DNA of 64,000 nucleotides from the NCBI GenBank assembly GCA_039180525.1, contig JBCDDF010000001.1, forward strand, positions 1 to 64,000, read 5' to 3'. Positions 9,118 to 18,297 of the stretch are shown piece after piece (position 1 is the stretch's first letter; every line of letters begins with the position of its first letter). The notes beneath the pieces were generated by a model, which was not told the DNA's origin, searched no databases, and saw nothing but the letters and a program-made list of their open reading frames with translations. Source of the DNA: Halovulum sp039180525 (lineage in GTDB: Bacteria > Pseudomonadota > Alphaproteobacteria > Rhodobacterales > Rhodobacteraceae). Position numbers and translations under genes: made by a program.

Positions 9118-10740
9118 ATGAGCCTGGCCGCCATCCGTTTCGCCGCGATTCTGATCGGGGCCGCTTTGTTATGGGCCGGCCTGGTGCTGTATCCCGGGGT
9201 GTTCCGCATCTCCGGCCATGAACTGGATCTGATCCAGGCGCTGGATGTGTCCTATCGCATGATCGAGGGCGCGCGCCCGCATCTGGACTTCATGACACCC
9301 TTGGGCGTTCTGGCCTTTCAGCCCATTGCCTGGTTTCTGGCGGCGGGATATGGCCCCGGCCTCTCTTTCCTCATGGCGCAGGTGGCGGTGACCTTTGCCG
9401 TCTTGCCCCTGGTTTGGTGGGTGGGGATGAGCCGGCTGACCGGCGCTGTGCGGCTGATTTTTGGCATCGGCATGGTCGCGCTGGGGTCCTCGATGATCTT
9501 TGGCGCCGCCAAACCCGCGACCACGGGGGCGATGTACTACAACCGCTGGGCTTGGATCCTGACCTTTTGCGGCGTGCTGATCCTGATGCTGCGGGCGCGG
9601 CCGGGCTGGCGGGCGCCGGTCATCGACGGCCTGTTCGTGGGCGTGGCGGTCGCGGTGCTGGTGATGACCAAGGTCACCTTTGTGATTGCGTTGTTGCCCT
9701 TCGCATTTGTCGCGATCTTGCAGTACCGGCAGTTCGCGCTGTTCGGCGTGGCCCTGGTCGCCGCCGCGGCCCTGTTGGCGGCGCTGACGCCGGTCTATGG
9801 CGGGGTCGGGTTTTGGCAGGCCTATGTCGGCGACTTGCTGGCGGTGGCGTTGGACAGTCGCCGCTCTTACCCCGGGCTGCCGCTGTCGGATTTGGTGGCC
9901 TCTCCCGCGGCGCTGCCGATGACCGCGCTGCTGCTGATCACGGTCATTTTCTGGCGCAATGTCGGCTTGTCGCGCGAGGGGCTGGCGCTGTTGGTGCTGG
10001 CGCCGGGGCTGGTGTACATCACCTATCAGAATTGGGGCAACGATCCCAAATGGCTGTTCTTGCTGGCACTTTTGCTATTGAGCCGAGAGCCGAACGCGGA
10101 TGCGCCGGCGTTCTGGGATGTGCCGCCAAAGGTGTTTTCCCGGGTTCTTGCAACCTTGGCGCTGGTTCTGATCGCGCCGTCGATGGTGAATATCCTGGTG
10201 TCGCCGGTGCGCCATATGAGCGTGGACGGCACCAGCTATGTCCCGCTTTTCCCACGGCTCGACCGCGCGGATATCGAGGTCGACGCCGCTTTGGCCTATC
10301 TGCCCACGGTGGAGCGGCCCTTGCCGAATTTCAGTCTGCCGGCCTCTGTCGCGGCGGAGGGGGAGGCGGACCCGCCCGCGCCGATAGTGGCCGGCGTGGA
10401 GATCGAGGATTGCGAGCTTGGGCTGGGCTTCGCCGGCTGGACCGTTCGCGCGGTGGCGCAGCTGGAGGCTATGGAAAGCGCGGTCGGTCGGCCGATCCTG
10501 GCGGCCGACATCTATGATCATCTGTGGCTGTTCGGGCCGTTCGAGCGGGTCGCCGGCATGGCGCCGTGGTACTACGACACCGACCGCGGTTTTGACAGCG
10601 CGGCCTTTGTCCTGGTGCCGCATTGCCCGGTGTCGCCGGCCGCGCGGCGGCGAAAACTAGAGGTGATCGAAGGGCTCGGATGGATCTTGGAGGAAGAGAT
10701 CCGGACCGATCTTTTCACCCTATTCCGACGCGTAGGTTGA
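9118..10740 (+). CDS. Polytopic membrane protein, possible GT-C-type glycosyltransferase
   Basis: 540 residues from the ATG at 9118 (the frame is open from 9046, but 9118 follows a purine-rich site and begins the first hydrophobic helix). About ten hydrophobic segments fill residues 1-380; a soluble, probably periplasmic C-terminal domain follows. The first loop carries acidic residues and a pattern (GHELDLIQALD ... RMIEGARPHLDFMTPLG) reminiscent of GT-C enzymes that use polyprenyl-phosphate sugars. The resemblance is suggestive only. It ends tail-to-tail with cpaA, overlapping it by 26 bases, and lies just outside the Tad pilus locus. Confidence 0.55.
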   Translation: MSLAAIRFAAILIGAALLWAGLVLYPGVFRISGHELDLIQALDVSYRMIEGARPHLDFMTPLGVLAFQPIAWFLAAGYGPGLSFLMAQVAVTFAVLPLVWWVGMSRLTGAVRLIFGIGMVALGSSMIFGAAKPATTGAMYYNRWAWILTFCGVLILMLRARPGWRAPVIDGLFVGVAVAVLVMTKVTFVIALLPFAFVAILQYRQFALFGVALVAAAALLAALTPVYGGVGFWQAYVGDLLAVALDSRRSYPGLPLSDLVASPAALPMTALLLITVIFWRNVGLSREGLALLVLAPGLVYITYQNWGNDPKWLFLLALLLLSREPNADAPAFWDVPPKVFSRVLATLALVLIAPSMVNILVSPVRHMSVDGTSYVPLFPRLDRADIEVDAALAYLPTVERPLPNFSLPASVAAEGEADPPAPIVAGVEIEDCELGLGFAGWTVRAVAQLEAMESAVGRPILAADIYDHLWLFGPFERVAGMAPWYYDTDRGFDSAAFVLVPHCPVSPAARRRKLEVIEGLGWILEEEIRTDLFTLFRRVG

Positions 10741-11215
10741 ATGCGGTGACGGCAAGATAGGCCGTGAGCCCGCCGGACAGCCCGAAGCCCATCGGGAAGT
10801 ACTTCCCGGCCGTCCAGGATTCCCACCCCGGTACCAGCCGCCGGATGGGCGGCAGCGCCCGGGCGATGCGGTGCACCGCGACCGCGGCCAGGAGGCAGGC
10901 GGCGAGGATGAAGCAAAACAGGCCCAGATCGCCGGGTGGGATGTAGGGCAGCATCGCGGCGATGTACTTGACGTCGCCGCCGCCGATCACGCCCACCGCG
11001 TTCAGCACGAAGCCCACAAAGAACGCCGCCGCGGCGATGCCGATGCGTGTGGCGTAGTCGCCGAACGGCAGCAGGATCAGGCCCAGGATCAGGAACATCG
11101 CGAACAGCGCGAGGTTCAGCTTGTTGGGGATCCGCATCTCTCGCAGATCCGACCACGCCGCCCAGAACGAAAAGGGCAGCGTGGCAAACAGAAAGACCAG
11201 GGCGGGGTCGGGCAA
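10715..11215 (-). CDS. cpaA: Prepilin peptidase CpaA/TadV
   Basis: 166 residues, an integral membrane aspartyl protease of the A24 family that removes the leader peptide of Flp-type prepilins. The two catalytic aspartates are visible in AWSDLREMRIPNKLN (N-terminal) and GVIGGGDVKYIAAM (centre). It lacks the N-terminal methylase domain, as usual for CpaA/TadV. It is the last gene of the minus-strand pilus cluster, 7 bases after the TadD-like gene, and overlaps the stop of the convergent gene at 10740. Confidence 0.93.
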   Translation of the reverse strand: MPDPALVFLFATLPFSFWAAWSDLREMRIPNKLNLALFAMFLILGLILLPFGDYATRIGIAAAAFFVGFVLNAVGVIGGGDVKYIAAMLPYIPPGDLGLFCFILAACLLAAVAVHRIARALPPIRRLVPGWESWTAGKYFPMGFGLSGGLTAYLAVTAFNLRVGIG

Positions 11216-11222
11216 GACGGGG

Positions 11223-12089
11223 TCAGCGCAGGACGGTCTTGTTCAGCGCATCCAGCTTTTCCACCGCCTCGGCGAAGTGCTGGGGATGCGTGTCGACGGC
11301 CTCTTGCAGCAGTCCGCGACCGATCTCTACATCGCCATTGCGGATCGCCTGCAGCGCGATGTTGTGCAGAATCTCGGCCTGTTCGCTGTTGCTGAGCGGC
11401 ACGATCGGCAGGTCATAGACCTTGCGGGTGGCCCGGCTGATTGCCAGGTTGTTCTTGGCGCTGAACAGCGTGCTGTCGAAGGTGATCGCCTTGGCGAACA
11501 GATCTTCGGCCGAGCGCCGGTCGCCGCGCGCGGCCTTCGAGATGCCCCAGTTGTTGTAGATCGCCGCCGGGCGGGTGGTCAGTTCCCGCGCCTGTTCGTA
11601 ATAGGCGTCGGCGCGATCCCATTGTTTGTTGAAATCGGCGATCATCGCCTCCAGCCGGTATCGGTCATAGGTTTCGACCGTGGGCGGTATCGCATCCAAC
11701 TGCGCCTTGCCGGCTTGCCAGTTCCCGGTCTGGATCAGCGCCTCGGCATATCCCAGCCGATCGCGCTCGGTCAGTTCGTCGGTGGCGTCGATCAGGCCGT
11801 AGGCCTGGGTCGCCTCCTCCATTCGGCCGGCGCGCATGAAGGCATCGGCCAGGCCCTGTTTGAACTCCAGCCGGTCGGGTTCCTGCTGCAAAGAGCGCTG
11901 GAAATAGGCCACCGCTTGGTTGGCGTCGGCGAAATCCAGGATGAGTTCGTTGAGATTGGATTCATCGATGACGTTGAGGCTGTCCAGGCTCTGGATTTCC
12001 TCGCGCATCTGGTCGGGGTCTTCGCAGGCCGCCAACAAGGCGGCGGTGCACGCAAGCGCCAGTTTTAGACGCGCGGTAGCGGGGGTCAT
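11223..12089 (-). CDS. TadD-like TPR lipoprotein (second copy)
   Basis: 288 residues beginning with a lipoprotein signal (KLALACTAALLAAC, Cys at about residue 22). The rest is helical tetratricopeptide repeat sequence, e.g. ANQAVAYFQRSLQQEPDRLEF and KAITFDSTLFSAKNNLAISR. TadD-type TPR lipoproteins act at the outer membrane in secretin (CpaC) assembly. Its position between tadD and cpaA supports a role in the Flp pilus machine. It follows another TPR lipoprotein, so the locus has two. Confidence 0.82.
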   Translation of the reverse strand: MTPATARLKLALACTAALLAACEDPDQMREEIQSLDSLNVIDESNLNELILDFADANQAVAYFQRSLQQEPDRLEFKQGLADAFMRAGRMEEATQAYGLIDATDELTERDRLGYAEALIQTGNWQAGKAQLDAIPPTVETYDRYRLEAMIADFNKQWDRADAYYEQARELTTRPAAIYNNWGISKAARGDRRSAEDLFAKAITFDSTLFSAKNNLAISRATRKVYDLPIVPLSNSEQAEILHNIALQAIRNGDVEIGRGLLQEAVDTHPQHFAEAVEKLDALNKTVLR

Positions 12090-12117
12090 GGGCCTGGTCC
12101 TCTGCTCGATTTGATTA

Positions 12118-12702
12118 TTATTGTGGGTTTTCTACCAAAAGATATTTGCCATTTCCATGTCTTACGAGTTTGAACTCGGTTTCTTCGGGCGCTTCGGCCA
12201 GCGGTTGATCAAGATCTTCGTCTAGTTTTTGCAGATTGGCCTGAATTTCGGGGGAGGCGCCGCTGTCCAGGGCATAGGCGACGCGGAAAGCTTCGCGCGC
12301 TTCGCCCATCTGACCCTTTGTGTGCAGCGCGATGCCCAGTGCGTTCCAGGTCGATGGCAATTGGTCGTTTTGGTCCAGCGACTGGCGCAACACGCGTTCG
12401 GCTTGGTTGACGCGGCCCAGCCGCAAACTGGCGTTGCCGATGGCTGTCAGGATTTCCGGGGTGAAGCCGTGTTGGACGGCAGCCTGATAATACGCTTCCA
12501 GCGCGGCTTCGTCTTCGCCGACACGCGAAAGCTGGTGGCCAAGCTTGAGTGCGTCGAACCCTTCGACAAAGCCCGCGGCGCGATTGGCGCTGGTGGGGTC
12601 AGCGTCGAAAAGTCGGCCCGCCTCGCGGTCGCATGCGGCCAGCGCGAGAACGCAAACCAAGGACCCGATCGCACCCCTGAGGATGCGCGATATCTGTGCC
12701 AT
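12118..12702 (-). CDS. tadD: TadD-like TPR lipoprotein (first copy)
   Basis: 194 residues with a lipoprotein signal (SLVCVLALAAC, Cys at about residue 24) followed by TPR units (EAALEAYYQAAVQHGFTPE, NQAERVLRQSLDQNDQLPST, EAREAFRVAYALDSGASPE). It is the expected TadD pilotin-like protein of the tad machine, directly after tadC. The short length is normal for this family in alphaproteobacteria. Confidence 0.85.
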   Translation of the reverse strand: MAQISRILRGAIGSLVCVLALAACDREAGRLFDADPTSANRAAGFVEGFDALKLGHQLSRVGEDEAALEAYYQAAVQHGFTPEILTAIGNASLRLGRVNQAERVLRQSLDQNDQLPSTWNALGIALHTKGQMGEAREAFRVAYALDSGASPEIQANLQKLDEDLDQPLAEAPEETEFKLVRHGNGKYLLVENPQ

Positions 12703-12739
12703 ACTGCCCGCCCGCGCCCTTTTGGCCGGGCGCTTTTCG

Positions 12740-13711
12740 TTAGAAGCCCAGCACCGAGCCGATCTCGTAGACCGAGGGTCCGACCAGAATGATGAGCAAT
12801 GGCGGAACAGTGAACATCATCGTGCCCAAAGTCAATTTGGTAGGCAGCGTGTTGGCTTTTTCTTCGGCCCGCATCACCCGTTTGTCACGCATCTCGGAGG
12901 CATAGACCCGCAGCGCATCGGCGATCGATGTCCCGAACGTCGCCGACTGGACCAGCACGGTGACAAAAGCAGAGATGTCCGACACGCCGCACCGTTCGCC
13001 CATGTCGCGCAGCACGGTGACGCGATCCTTACCGGCGCGCATTTCGTTGGCGACGATCTCGAACTCTTCACCCAGCGCCGGGTAGGGCTTGGCCACCTCG
13101 TTGGACACGCGCAGGATCGCCTGATCCAGCGACTGGCCGGCTTCGACGCAGACCAGCATCAGATCCAGCGCGTCGGGGAAACCATTGGTGATCTCCTCCT
13201 GGCGAACCTGTTTGCGCCGTTCCACCCAGTAATCGGGCAGATAGTAGCCCAGGACACCGGGCAGCAATACGGTGGCGACCACGACCGTCAGGCTGGGGGT
13301 ATTGGGGCTGAACAGCACCACCAACGTGCCCACCGCCAACAGGCTGACGCCAAGGATGAAGCGGAACAGGTGATAGGTGCTGACGGCATTCCGCGACCGA
13401 TAGCCGGCCTGGATCAGCTTCAGCCGCGTGGCGGAGAACTCCTTCTCGCTTTGCGGCTCGAGGTAGGGTTTGAATCGATCCAGTTGCCGCCCGCCGCTGT
13501 CATAGCGCAGCCGCACCGGCGCGTCCTCGCCCTTGCGCGGCACGACCACGGAGGAACCCTTCAGTTTGTTCAGCGGGTCTGGCTTCTGGCGGAACAGGAT
13601 CGGAGCCGTCATCATGATCATGACGATGCCGAAAAAGCCCAGCAGATAGAGCGGACCCAAAGGCCCGAGCGCGGCGTTCACAAAGGCCCAGCCTTGCACC
13701 AGGAAATCCAT
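12740..13711 (-). CDS. tadC: Tad pilus inner-membrane platform protein TadC
   Basis: 323 residues of the type II secretion F (GspF) family, with membrane helices near the N-terminus (LGPLYLLGFFGIVMIMM), in the middle (FILGVSLLAVGTLVVLF, VVVATVLLPGVLGYYLP) and at the C-terminus (MMFTVPPLLIILVGPSVYEI). The T2SSF core includes GFPDALDLMLVCVEAGQSLD and FVTVLVQSATFGTSIADALR. Together with TadB it forms the platform on which the CpaF ATPase acts. Confidence 0.93.
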   Translation of the reverse strand: MDFLVQGWAFVNAALGPLGPLYLLGFFGIVMIMMTAPILFRQKPDPLNKLKGSSVVVPRKGEDAPVRLRYDSGGRQLDRFKPYLEPQSEKEFSATRLKLIQAGYRSRNAVSTYHLFRFILGVSLLAVGTLVVLFSPNTPSLTVVVATVLLPGVLGYYLPDYWVERRKQVRQEEITNGFPDALDLMLVCVEAGQSLDQAILRVSNEVAKPYPALGEEFEIVANEMRAGKDRVTVLRDMGERCGVSDISAFVTVLVQSATFGTSIADALRVYASEMRDKRVMRAEEKANTLPTKLTLGTMMFTVPPLLIILVGPSVYEIGSVLGF

Positions 13712-13728
13712 GTCTGCGATCCTTCTGC

Positions 13729-14691
13729 TCAGACCTTAATATTCACCATCATCCGCATGAAGATGATGTTCACGAACAAGAAGATGGCCACCACGATCGC
13801 CGCCGGGACGAATACCGGGGTGCCTTTGACGTCGTCGTAATAGTCCGGCTGCACCAATTGGATGAAGATCAGCGCCGCGATCGGGAAGACCGAAAGGAAC
13901 CAGCCGGACCAGCGCGCTTCGGCGGTGATCGCCTTGACCCGGCGGAACAGCTTGAACCGGGCCCGGATCACCTTTGCCAGGCCGTCCAGGATCTCGGCCA
14001 GGTTGCCGCCCGATTGGCTTTGGATCGCAACGGCGACCGAAAGGAACTTCACATCCTGCAAATCGATCCGGCTGGCCATCTTGTCCAGGCTTTCGGTGAC
14101 GTCGGCGCCATAGGTGCTTTCGTCCACGATCATGCCGAATTCGGTACCCAACGGGTCGGGCATTTCCTGTGCGACGATGTTGATGGCGGACGAGAACGGG
14201 TGACCGACGCGCAGCGATCGCACCACCAGCTCGACCGCGTCAGGCAGTTGTTCCTCGAACAGGGCCATGCGCTTCTTGGCTTTGTTGTTCAGCCACAGAT
14301 AGACCGCGCCATACCCCATGACCGCTGACAGGCCGATGCGAATGGCAAGCCCCGCGCCGGTGAAGAATGTCAGCGCCAAGAACCCGGTGATCGAGATCAC
14401 CACCATCACCACCAGCAACGCGGTGGGAGAGAACGCGATATTGGCCTGCTGGGCCTTGTCGCTGAGCGGTGCCAAGACCGGCAAGCCCTTGTTTTCGGTG
14501 TGCTGTTCGCGCTCCCGGCGCAAAGTCTCCAGCACCTCTTCGGCGGATTCGCCTTTCTCCAGCAACTCCAGCCGGCGGTTGACCTTGCTTTCCAGCCGCA
14601 CGGATTTGCCGAAGACCATCAGATAGATGCCCTCGATCATGAAGAACACGCCGGCGAAGATGGCGGCGTAGATCAGCGGCTCGATACTCAT
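13729..14691 (-). CDS. tadB: Tad pilus inner-membrane platform protein TadB
   Basis: 320 residues, another GspF-family platform protein: N-terminal helix (IYAAIFAGVFFMIEGIYLMV), central pair of helices, T2SSF core (EEQLPDAVELVVRSLRVGHP, SVAVAIQSQSGGNLAEILDG), and two C-terminal helices (WFLSVFPIAALIFIQLV, VVAIFLFVNIIFMRMMV). It sits between cpaF and tadC with short spacers, the canonical order. Confidence 0.93.
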   Translation of the reverse strand: MSIEPLIYAAIFAGVFFMIEGIYLMVFGKSVRLESKVNRRLELLEKGESAEEVLETLRREREQHTENKGLPVLAPLSDKAQQANIAFSPTALLVVMVVISITGFLALTFFTGAGLAIRIGLSAVMGYGAVYLWLNNKAKKRMALFEEQLPDAVELVVRSLRVGHPFSSAINIVAQEMPDPLGTEFGMIVDESTYGADVTESLDKMASRIDLQDVKFLSVAVAIQSQSGGNLAEILDGLAKVIRARFKLFRRVKAITAEARWSGWFLSVFPIAALIFIQLVQPDYYDDVKGTPVFVPAAIVVAIFLFVNIIFMRMMVNIKV

Positions 14692-14713
14692 GGCGCGGTC
14701 TCCTTCCCGCCGG

Positions 14714-16138
14714 TCATTCGGCAGCGGTGTAGATGGTCGTCGGCAGGTCGTAACCCCATTGCGCGAAGCGCTCGGAGTATTTCGACCGCAGACCCGTGGC
14801 GGTGAAGCGGCCGATGATCTTGCCGTTGTCGTCCAGGCCGAGGCGCTGGAACTTGAAGATTTCCTGCATCGAGATGATCTCGCCCTCCATCCCCGTCACT
14901 TCGGTGATCGACACCATGCGGCGGGAGCCATCCTGCAGGCGGCTGACCTGCACGATCAGGTTGACGGCGGAGGCGACCTGCGCGCGCATGGCTTTCAGCG
15001 GCATCTCCACGCCCGACATCGCGATCATGTTTTCCAGACGGCTGACCGCGTCGCGGGCGGAGTTGGCGTGGATCGTCGTCATCGAACCGTCATGGCCGGT
15101 GTTCATCGCCTGCAACATGTCGATGACTTCGTTGCCGCGCGTCTCGCCGACGATGATGCGGTCTGGGCGCATCCTGAGGGCGTTGCGCAGCAAGTCCCGC
15201 TGGCTGACCTCGCCCTTGCCCTCGACGTTGGCCGGGCGACTTTCCATTCGGCCGACATGGATTTGCTGCAATTGCAATTCGGCCGTGTCCTCGATGGTCA
15301 CGATGCGTTCGTGATCGTCGATGAAGCTAGACAGCGCGTTCAGCGTCGTCGTCTTACCCGAACCCGTCCCGCCGGAGACGATGATGTTCAGCCGGGTCGA
15401 CACGGCGGCCTGCAGATAGGTCGCCATCTCCTCGGTGAAGGCGTTGAACTCGACCAGTTCGTCCACCGACAGCTTGTCTTGCGAGAACTTCCGGATGGAG
15501 ACCAACGCGCCGTCGACCGCACAAGGCGGCACCATGGCGTTGAAGCGGGAGCCGTCTTTCAGCCGCGCATCGACATAAGGGTGGCTTTCATCGACGCGCC
15601 GGCCGACAGCCGACACGATCTTGTCGATCACCCGCATCAGGTGCCGGTCGTCCTTGAACCGCACCGGGGTCAGTTCCAGCCGGCCGGATCGTTCCACAAA
15701 GATCTGAAGCGGGCCGTTGACCAGAATATCGTTGACGGTCGGGTCCTGCAGCAGAACCTCCAGCGGGCCCAGGCCGGTGATTTCGTCGTACAGATCGTCG
15801 GTGATCTGCTCGGTCTCGCTCGCGTTCAGCACGACGCCGTTTTCGCGCAGCCCCTCGCGGGTGATCACGCTGATTTCGCGGCGAATATCCTGTTCGGTGG
15901 CTTTTTCCAGCGCGCCCAGGTTCAGCGTTTCCAAAAGCCGCTTGTGCAGTTCCATCCGCACGTCCAGCAGCCGCTCCTGCCGCTTGGCCTCGCGCTGAAG
16001 ATCGGCCATTTCGGCCGAAGACATGGACTTGCGCTCCTTTTCCGCGCGTTGTTTGGCGCGGATGGCCTTTTCCTTGGGATCGACCTCCAGCTTCGGGGGG
16101 GCGGGTGTGTTCTGGTCGCGCTGATACCGACGAAACAT
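14714..16138 (-). CDS. cpaF: Tad pilus secretion ATPase CpaF/TadA
   Basis: 474 residues. An N-terminal charged extension (KEKAIRAKQRAEKERKSM) is followed by the secretion ATPase core: Walker A GGTGSGKTTTLNAL (about residue 260), aspartate box/Walker B region ERIVTIEDTAELQLQQ and the GETRGNEVIDMLQAMNTGH His-box region. It hydrolyses ATP in the cytoplasm to drive pilin assembly. It is flanked by cpaE and tadB in the usual order. Confidence 0.95.
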   Translation of the reverse strand: MFRRYQRDQNTPAPPKLEVDPKEKAIRAKQRAEKERKSMSSAEMADLQREAKRQERLLDVRMELHKRLLETLNLGALEKATEQDIRREISVITREGLRENGVVLNASETEQITDDLYDEITGLGPLEVLLQDPTVNDILVNGPLQIFVERSGRLELTPVRFKDDRHLMRVIDKIVSAVGRRVDESHPYVDARLKDGSRFNAMVPPCAVDGALVSIRKFSQDKLSVDELVEFNAFTEEMATYLQAAVSTRLNIIVSGGTGSGKTTTLNALSSFIDDHERIVTIEDTAELQLQQIHVGRMESRPANVEGKGEVSQRDLLRNALRMRPDRIIVGETRGNEVIDMLQAMNTGHDGSMTTIHANSARDAVSRLENMIAMSGVEMPLKAMRAQVASAVNLIVQVSRLQDGSRRMVSITEVTGMEGEIISMQEIFKFQRLGLDDNGKIIGRFTATGLRSKYSERFAQWGYDLPTTIYTAAE

Positions 16139-16159
16139 GTGTCAGGTGCCTCCGAAAGC

Positions 16160-17386
16160 CTATTGAGCCACCGCCGCCTTGTCGGCGACGACCGCATCGA
16201 AAATGGTTTGTGCGATATTCTTGACCTCGCGCCGCAGTGTGTTCTTGGGCGCGCTTTCGGCCAGCGGCATGCCCTCGTCACAGGCCGAGGCCACCGCCTT
16301 GCCGCCTTCGGGCAGCATGATGTTGATTTCCACGCCCAACGATTCCGCCAGCCGCTTGGCGCGCGCCTTGCCGTTCAGATCGGTGAAGCCCGGCGCGCGG
16401 TTCAGCGCGAATTGCACCTTTTCATAAGGTAAATCCTCGGCCTTCAGCGCGCGCAGGAACCGCAGGCAGTTTTGGGCCGACCGCATGTCGACCTCCATCA
16501 CCGCGAAAAAGGTTTCCGACATCTTCAGAACCTGGTCGAACCAGTGCACCAGCGCCTGGGGCATGTCGATGATCACGAAATCATAGGATGCCTGTGCCAG
16601 CTCGATCATCTTCGCCACGTCTTCGGGCGCGATGATGTCCAGCGGCAGCGCGTCCATTGGCGAGGTCAGCACAGCCAGGCGGGTCTTGTAGGAGGTCAGC
16701 GCCTGGCTCAGCGAGGCGTGATCCATCTGCGTCGGGTCGGAGACAAGTTCATAGATCGCCTCCCGCCGCGGCAGATCCAGGAAGGTGGACACCGAGCCGA
16801 ACTGGAAATTGAAATCCAGCACGCACACCCGCTTGTCCGTCTTTTTGGTCAGCAGCGCGAGTTCCCAGGCAAGGTTCACCGAAAACGTGCTTGCGCCCAC
16901 GCCGCCGGCGATGCCGTAGACGGGAATGACGATGCCGTTGCGCTTGCGCTCCTTGGATTTGGCGGTGTCGGCCACCGACTCGCGGACCGTGCCGCGCATC
17001 TTGGTGATCGATTCGTTCAGCGCACCGTCGGGCAGGGGGTAGGGCGCGAAATCGTCCGCGCCGACTTTCAGCAACTGGTGCAGTGCCGCGGGGGAGACAT
17101 CCTTGGCGACCAGCAGAACCTTTAGCCCGTGGTCGCGGGCGGTCTGCACGCAGCGGGTGGCGACGCTCAGGTCGGCCTCATCCTCGCTGGAGACGCAGAC
17201 GATCGCGATTTCAAGATCTGCGTTCACACCGCTTTTGATCGCCGCGTCGCTGCCGGCCAGGCCCATCGGCGACCAGCGGCCCGACAATTCGCGGTTCAGA
17301 TCCTCAACAAGGGCGGGGAACTCGTCGATATCCCGCGCGATCGCAAAGACCTCGACCTCGTCCGCCTTAACTTTCAGCATGCCCAT
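16160..17386 (-). CDS. cpaE: Pilus localisation ATPase CpaE/TadZ
   Basis: 408 residues: an N-terminal receiver-like domain (EDEADLSVATRCVQTARDHG) without an obvious phospho-acceptor, then a ParA/MinD-type ATPase with deviant P-loop GIAGGVGASTFSVNLAWELA (about residues 165-184), and FDFVIIDMPQ-like Walker B. TadZ/CpaE proteins place the pilus machine at the cell pole. It begins a second transcription unit: 295 bases with a terminator and an AT-rich stretch separate it from the upstream OmpA-type gene. Confidence 0.92.
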   Translation of the reverse strand: MGMLKVKADEVEVFAIARDIDEFPALVEDLNRELSGRWSPMGLAGSDAAIKSGVNADLEIAIVCVSSEDEADLSVATRCVQTARDHGLKVLLVAKDVSPAALHQLLKVGADDFAPYPLPDGALNESITKMRGTVRESVADTAKSKERKRNGIVIPVYGIAGGVGASTFSVNLAWELALLTKKTDKRVCVLDFNFQFGSVSTFLDLPRREAIYELVSDPTQMDHASLSQALTSYKTRLAVLTSPMDALPLDIIAPEDVAKMIELAQASYDFVIIDMPQALVHWFDQVLKMSETFFAVMEVDMRSAQNCLRFLRALKAEDLPYEKVQFALNRAPGFTDLNGKARAKRLAESLGVEINIMLPEGGKAVASACDEGMPLAESAPKNTLRREVKNIAQTIFDAVVADKAAVAQ

Positions 17387-17680
17387 GCTCTAACCCTCAT
17401 TTCGTATCCGTCGGCCGCATGTCCGATCTGTCCAAACAGACCCGGTCTGCGCTCGTGCGCGCTACGATTCCCTATGCCCACCGGCCGTTAGGATACACAC
17501 CCTAAACCCTACAAGCCCTAACAAACATTGATTTTTCGATATAAAAAATGGCGAAAGTGAGACTTTAGAGTGGTCCTGTATCGGCGTCGGCTAACGCCCT
17601 CAATTCGATTGATATTTTACCAAAAAAAACCGCCGGCGCTATGGCCGGCGGCAAGTCTGTGGTTTTGAGCAGTCTTGGTC
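17387..17680 (-). promoter_or_regulatory. Terminator plus probable cpaE promoter region
   Basis: This 294-base gap holds no supported gene. The right part is a strong minus-strand terminator (17622-17651). The AT-rich segment 17520-17570 (ATTTTTCGATATAAAAAATG) upstream of cpaE is the likely promoter area, and short CCCTAA-type direct repeats occur near 17500-17520. Confidence 0.45.
17622..17651 (-). terminator. Rho-independent terminator after the OmpA-type gene
   Basis: On the minus strand, CCGCCGGC and GCCGGCGG form an 8-base-pair stem with a 6-base loop, followed by eight T residues. It lies 30 bases past the stop at 17681 and ends the pilin-cpaB-cpaC-ompA transcript. Confidence 0.88.
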
Positions 17681-18292
17681 TTATTGTGCTGCGCCGCCGG
17701 CGACACCCAGATAGTCGTCGTTGTAGATCGAGTCGGCCCGCTTGCCGTCGAAATCGCCGTTGGCGAACCGGCGGTCGATGCCGAACACTTCCGTCACCGT
17801 GCGGCGGTTCAGCCGCTCGCGGCTTTGCGTGTTCACCAGCGGGCGGGTCTCGCCAAAGCTCGCCACCGCTTCCAACTGGTCGCGGCGCACGCCGCGCGAC
17901 ACCAGGTAGTTTACTGTGGTGCGCGCCCGCCGCAGGCCCAGCGCCTGGTTGTAGGCGTTCGAGCCCACGCGATCGGCATGCCCGAAGATGCGGAACTTGA
18001 TCGCGGGGTTGGACTGGATGAACGCCGCCTGACGATCCAGGATTGCCTGGGCCTCCGCATCCAGCGACGACTCGTTGAAGCCGAAATTGACCATGTCGGG
18101 TGCCGCTTGGCGGAACCGGTCCTGCAGGTCGTTGAGAAGCTGACCCTCCAGGCTGACGACTTGGCTCAACGTGTTCGTCGCGGTGGCCGCGCCGAACGGG
18201 CTGTTGCTGATCTCACCCGACACCATGTTCTGGCAGCCGGCCAGAAGCGCGATGGCGGTGACGGCGGTCGAGGTTTTCAGGAAAGATTTCAT
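17681..18292 (-). CDS. OmpA-family lipoprotein in the cpaD position
   Basis: 203 residues from the ATG at 18292, chosen because GGAG lies 8 bases upstream; a GTG at 18301 is an alternative. It has a lipoprotein signal (TAVTAIALLAGC) and a C-terminal OmpA-like peptidoglycan-binding domain (IKFRIFGHADRVGSNAYNQA, LGLRRARTTVNYLVSRGV, VASFGETRPLV). It sits directly after cpaC, where many alphaproteobacteria carry cpaD, and probably anchors the secretin complex to peptidoglycan. That role is inferred from position. Confidence 0.82.
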   Translation of the reverse strand: MKSFLKTSTAVTAIALLAGCQNMVSGEISNSPFGAATATNTLSQVVSLEGQLLNDLQDRFRQAAPDMVNFGFNESSLDAEAQAILDRQAAFIQSNPAIKFRIFGHADRVGSNAYNQALGLRRARTTVNYLVSRGVRRDQLEAVASFGETRPLVNTQSRERLNRRTVTEVFGIDRRFANGDFDGKRADSIYNDDYLGVAGGAAQ

Positions 18293-18297
18293 CCTTC

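Noticed and set aside
14690..16432. 580-codon plus-strand open frame
   Set aside because: It lies wholly antisense to cpaF and the end of cpaE, whose protein motifs are clear; high GC leaves long open frames on the other strand.
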